From NCBI GenBank assembly GCA_028704035.1, contig JAQVLS010000068.1:1-7668 (forward strand): a stretch of DNA of 7,668 nucleotides, written 5' to 3'. Shown piece after piece: positions 5,106 through 7,668 of the stretch (positions are counted from its first letter, which is position 1; each line of letters opens with the position of its first letter). The position numbers and the translations under genes were made by a program. The notes beneath the pieces are model-generated. The model was not told where the DNA came from, searched no databases, and worked only from the letters and a program-made list of their open reading frames with translations. Source of the DNA: Desulfotomaculaceae bacterium (GTDB lineage: Bacteria; Bacillota; Desulfotomaculia; Desulfotomaculales; Pelotomaculaceae).

Positions 5106-5591
5106 TTATTTATCGTCTCCTCCAGTATCTCCTTTCTTACCAAAAACACCGGAGCCTGGATTCTTTGGACCATGGGCTGCCGGATCTGCGCCTTTTGCTT
5201 TTGGTAGACCATATTTTTCCCTAGCTTTTCTTACTAATTTGAACATAGTATCATCGTCAAAATTATATTCGATATCAAGTTCCGCAAGGCGCAAAAGGGC
5301 ATCAGCGAGGGTTTTAGCCTGGAACATAGAGGCAACACGATTTTCATTATCTTTTTCTGCATTAGCGCCAAGAGTGCCGAGTTCATGATCAGTACGACAA
5401 AGAAGATAGTCGGTTGTGACACCAAAGTAATCGGCAAGCCTTTCTAGGGTGGTTGTGTCCGGTATCCTCTGACCTGTTTCCCACATCGTAATAGCTTGAC
5501 GAGAGACACCGATAGCGTCAGCTAGTTCTTTTTGGTATATCTTTGGATTAATTGATTCCCTTAACCGTTTCACTCGTTCACCGAAGGTCAT
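5106..5591 (-). CDS. XRE-family phage-type repressor (ImmR/CI-like)
   Basis: 161 residues from ATG 5591, with the SD AAAGGGG about 8 bases upstream. An upstream in-frame ATG at 5702 lies beyond the operators and has no SD. Residues 1-66 are an HTH_3 domain: FGERVKRLRES, YQKELADAIGVSRQAITMWE as the helix-turn-helix, then TTTLERLADYFGVTTDYLL. The rest (67-130) is helical, and the last 30 residues are rich in Gly, Lys, Asp and Pro and probably disordered. There is no S24 (LexA-like) self-cleavage domain, which fits induction by the ImmA-like protease next to it, not by RecA-driven self-cleavage. It should bind the GACAC-N5-GTGTC sites in the divergent intergenic region, repress the rightward promoter, and perhaps control its own. 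A role in lysogeny or immunity is inferred from layout. Confidence 0.9.
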   Translation of the reverse strand: MTFGERVKRLRESINPKIYQKELADAIGVSRQAITMWETGQRIPDTTTLERLADYFGVTTDYLLCRTDHELGTLGANAEKDNENRVASMFQAKTLADALLRLAELDIEYNFDDDTMFKLVRKAREKYGLPKAKGADPAAHGPKNPGSGVFGKKGDTGGDDK

Positions 5592-5615
5592 AAACACACC
5601 CCTTTCATATAAATA

Positions 5616-5632
5616 TAACACATACTGTGTCA
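5616..5632. promoter_or_regulatory. Operator O1, TAACAC-N5-GTGTCA
   Basis: TAACACATACTGTGTCA fits the shared dyad TGACAC-N5-GTGTCA with one change. It lies 24 bases before the repressor start, by a possible -10 of the leftward promoter, so it may serve autoregulation. Confidence 0.7.
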
Positions 5633-5660
5633 TATAAAAATAAATGACACAGCTAGTAAA
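5631..5660 (-). promoter_or_regulatory. Possible leftward promoter for the repressor and immA
   Basis: On the - strand, -35 TTTACT (5660-5655) and -10 TATATG (5636-5631) are 18 bases apart; TTATAT one base away gives 17. O2 lies in the spacer and O1 overlaps the -10. The match is moderate. The position suits the repressor start at 5591. Confidence 0.38.
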
Positions 5661-5661
5661 A
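5645..5661. promoter_or_regulatory. Operator half-site O2, TGACAC
   Basis: TGACAC (5645-5650) is a perfect left half, but the right half after five bases is GTAAAA, a weak match. Possibly a low-affinity site between O1 and O3. Confidence 0.45.
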
Positions 5662-5678
5662 CTTTTTCTGGAATTAGG

Positions 5679-5707
5679 TTGACATGACACGCGCGGTATC
5701 ATATTAT
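5679..5707 (+). promoter_or_regulatory. Rightward early promoter with operator in its spacer
   Basis: -35 TTGACA (5679-5684) is perfect consensus, the spacer is 17 bases, and the -10 is TATTAT (5702-5707). The spacer is exactly operator O3, so bound repressor would block RNA polymerase. It reads towards the Cro-like gene starting at 5752. Confidence 0.9.
5685..5701. promoter_or_regulatory. Operator O3, TGACAC-N5-GTATCA
   Basis: TGACACGCGCGGTATCA fills the whole 17-bp spacer of the rightward promoter. One base differs from the perfect dyad. Confidence 0.8.
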
Positions 5708-5718
5708 AAGCTTAATAG

Positions 5719-5735
5719 AGACACGCCCAGTGTCA
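5719..5735. promoter_or_regulatory. Operator O4, AGACAC-N5-GTGTCA
   Basis: AGACACGCCCAGTGTCA has the perfect core GACAC-N5-GTGTC. It lies just downstream of the promoter's -10, near the transcription start, and 16 bases before the GTG start of the Cro-like gene. Confidence 0.8.
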
Positions 5736-5751
5736 TGGAGGGGGTGGCAAG

Positions 5752-5988
5752 GTGAGAAAAGTATTAATTCAAAAAAGAAAAGGCGCTGGGTTTACGCAAG
5801 AAAGTATAGCGATACGCCTCAATATTTCCTTAAGTTTTTACAGAAAAATCGAGCAAGGAAGTAGAAACCCTGGGCTCGAACTGGCTCAAAATATCGCAAA
5901 ACTACTTAGAACAACGGTTGAGGAAATTTTTTTTGAGTCCTCGGGACACGTTGAGTGTCCTGCCGCCACCGGCACCACCGGCAACTAA
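5752..5988 (+). CDS. Cro-like XRE-family HTH regulator
   Basis: 78 residues from GTG 5752, preceded by GGAGGGGGTGG. Residues 3-60 form one compact HTH_3 domain: VLIQKRKGAGFTQESIAIRL, then NISLSFYRKIEQGSRNPGLE and LAQNIAKLLRTTVEEIF. The tail (61-78, ending ECPAATGTTGN) is short and looks unstructured. There is no effector or protease domain. Divergent from the ImmR-like repressor and driven by the repressed rightward promoter, it is the natural candidate for the lytic-side (Cro-type) switch protein, or for an activator of the early genes. A further operator-like dyad lies inside its last codons (5944-5960). Role inferred from layout; the fold is sure. Confidence 0.88.
   Translation: MRKVLIQKRKGAGFTQESIAIRLNISLSFYRKIEQGSRNPGLELAQNIAKLLRTTVEEIFFESSGHVECPAATGTTGN
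5944..5960. promoter_or_regulatory. Distal operator-like dyad O5 inside the Cro-like gene
   Basis: GGACACGTTGAGTGTCC is a perfect dyad with the same GACAC-N5-GTGTC core as O4. It lies within the codons for SGHVECP, 217 bases centre to centre after O4. It may allow repressor looping or act as a roadblock. Confidence 0.55.
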
Positions 5989-6094
5989 CCTTATCTTACC
6001 TTATTTTTTGTTCCTGCTTTTTACTTTCTCAACAAAATCAATGGGGATACCTTTAACACAAAAGTATAGGAGTTTGCTCTTAATGGGCATCCGC

Positions 6095-6190
6095 CGGGAG
6101 GAGGTGAAACACATTAACAAGCTGTCCATAAACACCAACACTGTAGCCCACATCAAAGAAGATACTCGGCCCATTGGCAACGTCCACAAC
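6095..6190 (+). repeat. 96-bp 5' gene module, copy 1
   Basis: About 95% identical (5 differences by eye) to 6481-6576. It spans the SD CGGGAGGAGGTGA and the first codons of a small gene. Identity stops sharply at 6190, after the codons for NVHN. Confidence 0.93.
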
Positions 6191-6379
6191 GATGCCGTTA
6201 CCAAAGAAGACATGAAAGGCTCCCATAACTTTTTACTCCGGGATGGTACAATCGTTGACTCGCTTCCTCCGGAAGAAGAAAAAAAACTTAAACAGCGCAT
6301 GAGAGAGTCTTATTATCCAACATTCTACCAACTTGTTCCTAAACAAAAGTTAGTCAATAAGGAAGATAAAGCTGGCTAA
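6104..6379 (+). CDS. Small early protein with duplicated N-terminal module (first copy)
   Basis: Unrecognised protein of 91 residues from GTG 6104. Starts at ATG 6083 (98 residues, weak SD AGGAG ten bases before) or ATT 6113 (88 residues) are possible. The start is unclear because GTG 6104 is itself part of the perfect SD AGGAGGTGA, while ATT lies at normal distance. Residues 4-29 (INKLSINTNTVAHIKEDTRP, IGNVHN) are shared with the gene at 6490. The rest is unique: a polar stretch with FLLRDGTIVDSLPPEEEKKL, a basic helix KQRMRES, then YYPTFYQLVPKQKLVNKEDK. It is hydrophilic, with no signal peptide, membrane segment or Cys. It is the second gene of the rightward transcript after the Cro-like gene. 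No function can be assigned. Confidence 0.65.
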   Translation: MKHINKLSINTNTVAHIKEDTRPIGNVHNDAVTKEDMKGSHNFLLRDGTIVDSLPPEEEKKLKQRMRESYYPTFYQLVPKQKLVNKEDKAG

Positions 6380-6455
6380 TACCTTGCCCGGTTTTAATCA
6401 TACGGCGGTATTACCATAATACCATCTTCTACCTAATTTAACAGGGGGTTGCAAA

Positions 6456-6503
6456 GTGATAAGACAGTATATTTTTATTACGGGAGGAGGTGAAACACAT
6501 TAA
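6456..6503 (+). CDS. Possible 15-residue leader peptide overlapping the SD of the next gene
   Basis: GTG 6456 has a good SD (CAGGGGG, 7-8 bases before) and opens MIRQYIFITGGGETH, stop TAA 6501-6503. Its GGA-GGA-GGT codons are the SD of the following gene, and its TAA shares one base with the ATT codon at 6499, so translation of the two could be coupled. The first copy of the module has no such start in this frame. It may be chance. Confidence 0.35.
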   Translation: MIRQYIFITGGGETH

Positions 6504-6576
6504 CAAGCTGTCCATAGACACCAACACTGTAGCCCACATCAAAGAAGATACTCGGCCCACGGTCAACGTCCATAAC
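6481..6576 (+). repeat. 96-bp 5' gene module, copy 2
   Basis: Second copy of the module at 6095-6190, starting at the same SD base (CGGGAGGAGG) and ending after the codons for NVHN. Four of the five differences lie in the last third. Confidence 0.93.
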
Positions 6577-6744
6577 ATCGAAAAAGACAAGTATTTGCCT
6601 GAACGCTCATTCATGGTTGTAACCTACAGCGGCAACAAATACGACACCGACAACAGCGTCAAACTATATCTGGACCATTCTTCAGCCAAGGCCCTCGCCG
6701 AGGGGATCATGGCAAAGCTTGATGAGATGAAGTACGACCAGTAA
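6490..6744 (+). CDS. Small early protein with duplicated N-terminal module (second copy)
   Basis: 84 residues from GTG 6490, or 81 from ATT 6499, with the same start ambiguity as the gene at 6104. Residues 4-29 (INKLSIDTNTVAHIKEDTRP, TVNVHN) are the shared module. The unique part, residues 30-84, reads as a small alpha/beta domain: SFMVVTYSGNKYDTDNSVKL, then YLDHSSAKALAEGIMAKLDE. A strand pair followed by one helix would fit 'VKLYLDHSSAKALAEGI'. No Cys, signal peptide or membrane segment. It lies 110 bases after the first module gene and 34 bases before the next gene, in the same rightward run. I do not recognise it. Confidence 0.72.
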   Translation: MKHINKLSIDTNTVAHIKEDTRPTVNVHNIEKDKYLPERSFMVVTYSGNKYDTDNSVKLYLDHSSAKALAEGIMAKLDEMKYDQ

Positions 6745-6778
6745 TTCTAGGGTTATTGAGCAAAGGAGGATGGATTGA

Positions 6779-6991
6779 ATGCCCATGCTTGGTTTGTCAA
6801 GAATGGATATAAAAGATGCTGACAACAAATTCACAAGAATAAAAAAGAAATATAAACAGCTGTTTGAAGCAGGAGTAAAAATCGACACGTATCAAAAATT
6901 GGAGTGTGCGGCCAGGCACTGGTTCAATTTTGGCTTTGTGTTAGGTAAAAAGTTAGCGGAGGTAACCAATGGAAACCACAATTCCAGCTAA
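6779..6991 (+). CDS. Small phage-like protein of unknown function, 70 residues
   Basis: ATG 6779 is set by the SD AAAGGAGG about 9 bases upstream. It reads MPMLGLSRMDIKDADNKFTR, then IKKKYKQLFEAGVKIDTYQK, then LECAARHWFNFGFVLGKKLA and EVTNGNHNSS. The middle is a basic amphipathic helix, and the second half a mixed aromatic helix (ARHWFNFGFVLGKK). It has one Cys and no membrane segment. Its last 23 bases overlap the next gene, whose SD (GGAGGTAACC) lies in its codons, so the two are translationally coupled. Family not recognised. Confidence 0.75.
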   Translation: MPMLGLSRMDIKDADNKFTRIKKKYKQLFEAGVKIDTYQKLECAARHWFNFGFVLGKKLAEVTNGNHNSS

Positions 6992-7409
6992 TGCGAAACC
7001 AATTACCGAATTTGAAATCGCTTATAACTCTGCAACAGATCAGGTTATTGAAAAAGGACCCCCGTTGTGTCCGCATTGTGGTGAGTGGAGCTATTACACG
7101 GACGCGGAGGCCGACAGGAATGGTGGCTATACTGTATGCCCATTCTGCGAAGGACTGATGTTCATGCGTGAATGCAAAACATGTGTTTGGTTTAAGGATT
7201 GGACAAAGGAGAAAACCATATTTGACGATTTCCGCCCGGAGTGGGGTACAGCATGTTTAAACCTTGACAGCGAAGATTGGGGAGAGCATCCCCACCCTGA
7301 CCCATACGATACTTGCGAGTACCACATTATCACACGGGATCACAAACCAGACCCTGTATGGTCTATGCTTGTTGGGGCAATAGCGAAAGCTATAAAGGCG
7401 GGTGAGTAG
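6969..7409 (+). CDS. Phage-type protein with two predicted zinc-binding clusters, 146 residues
   Basis: ATG 6969 follows GGAGGTAACC. The first cluster is CPHC (C34, C37) with CPFC (C57, C60), 19 residues apart, a typical zinc ribbon. The second is CKTC (C69, C72) followed by single C96 (GTACLNL) and C116 (DTCEYHI), probably a second four-cysteine site; its 'C-x-x-C-x-x-F/W' start with later single Cys occurs in many small phage and bacterial proteins. Trp/Asp-rich segments (WFKDWTKEK, EDWGEHPHPDPYD) lie between. The C-terminal helix (VWSMLVGAIAKAIKAGE) is short. It is probably cytoplasmic and binds nucleic acid or protein. Translationally coupled to the gene before it, and perhaps overlapping the next by several bases. 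The specific role is unknown. Confidence 0.83.
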   Translation: METTIPANAKPITEFEIAYNSATDQVIEKGPPLCPHCGEWSYYTDAEADRNGGYTVCPFCEGLMFMRECKTCVWFKDWTKEKTIFDDFRPEWGTACLNLDSEDWGEHPHPDPYDTCEYHIITRDHKPDPVWSMLVGAIAKAIKAGE

Positions 7410-7422
7410 GGCTGTGGGTGAT

Positions 7423-7668
7423 ATGGTAAGAGCTATACTTGAAGGTCGCAAGACAATGACGCGGCGAGTAATAAAACCTGCAAAAAGAAACCACAGAGGA
7501 TTTAAGCAAGGCGACGGGTATGAGGATGCGACTTGCGCTTACGGGAACTGCAACCGCTATGCGTATAAAGCAGACAATAATGGATGTCCTGGCGGCAAGT
7601 GGCGTCCGTCAATCCATATGCCCCGCGAAGCTGCCCGCTTGTTCTTGACGTTGAAAAACGTCCGAGTG
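7423..7668 (+). CDS. Phage protein with MVRAILEGRKTMTRR motif (ASCH/PUA-like), 3' end outside window
   Basis: 82 codons before the window ends. It opens MVRAILEGRKTMTRRVIKP and goes on to CAYGNC (residues 38-43), a single Cys at 55, and KWRPSIHMPREAARLFLTL. 'MVRAILEGRKTQTRRV-KP' and 'W-PS-HMPR-AAR' are well-known marks of a common phage and prophage protein related to ASCH/PUA-type RNA-binding folds, usually without proven function. The start is uncertain: ATG 7423 begins the conserved block, but GTG 7414 and GTG 7402 (overlapping the previous stop) are in frame, and no SD decides. It is the last gene seen of the rightward early run. Confidence 0.82.
   Translation, partial: MVRAILEGRKTMTRRVIKPAKRNHRGFKQGDGYEDATCAYGNCNRYAYKADNNGCPGGKWRPSIHMPREAARLFLTLKNVRV

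Noticed and set aside
5918..6379. A 153-residue reading of the first module gene starting inside the Cro-like gene
   Set aside because: The upstream 55 residues are hydrophobic and Thr/Pro-rich translation of non-coding DNA. SD and similarity begin only near 6095.
6407..6423. GGTATT-N5-AATACC hairpin as a terminator between the module genes
   Set aside because: Only six base pairs, AT-rich, with no T-run.
7056..7072. GGACCC-N5-GTGTCC as a sixth operator
   Set aside because: One mismatch in the dyad, inside the CPHC zinc-ribbon codons and far from promoters; chance is likely.
1..7668. CRISPR array, tRNA or rRNA genes
   Set aside because: No regular repeat-spacer pattern, and no cloverleaf or rRNA-like sequence was seen on either strand.

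Overview
The window is a mosaic accessory region, most likely a prophage or integrative element next to decaying mobile DNA, in a Gram-positive host of the Firmicutes. This rests on the very strong AGGAGG ribosome binding sites, the GTG/TTG starts, a secreted protein with copper-amine-oxidase-N-type stalk repeats, and the overall gene families. A clostridial or Peptococcaceae-like spore-former is my inference; no rRNA or tRNA gene fixes the taxon.

Left part (1-985, + strand, GC-rich): the C-terminal catalytic half of a tyrosine recombinase, cut by the window edge. A small ribbon-helix-helix gene follows, and its reading appears to continue in another frame right up to a strong 14-bp terminator. 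Further on come an 11-bp inverted repeat and a second strong terminator.

Transposon debris (about 1000-1561 and 3368-3630): the first part of an IS256-family transposase with its terminal inverted repeat, and, on the other side of the serine recombinase, the C-terminal part of an ISAs1-type transposase.

Integration module (1565-3335, - strand): a 492-residue large serine recombinase, then a 60-residue excisionase-like HTH protein. A perfect 29-bp palindrome between them covers the recombinase stop codon.

Accessory genes (3612-4508, - strand): a secreted HPGRT/YHCH-domain protein with a stalk domain, a 56-residue basic protein, and a 37-codon reading frame that runs into the ISAs1 remnant. 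The first two look like cargo, or morons, placed between integrase and immunity genes.

Immunity module (4645-5988): an ImmA/IrrE metallopeptidase and an XRE repressor on the - strand, divergent from a Cro-like XRE gene on the + strand. The intergenic region carries operators of the form TGACAC-N5-GTGTCA. One of them fills exactly the 17-bp spacer of a near-consensus rightward promoter, and a further perfect copy of the core lies near the 3' end of the Cro-like gene.

Early region (6083-7668, + strand): two unrelated small genes that share a nearly identical 96-bp 5' module (SD plus the first roughly 29 codons), a 70-residue protein of unknown function, a protein with two four-cysteine clusters, and the start of a phage protein with an MVRAILEGRKTMTRR motif that runs off the window. 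The expected logic is that the repressor holds the rightward promoter shut, ImmA relieves repression by proteolysis, and the serine recombinase with a small HTH partner moves the element.
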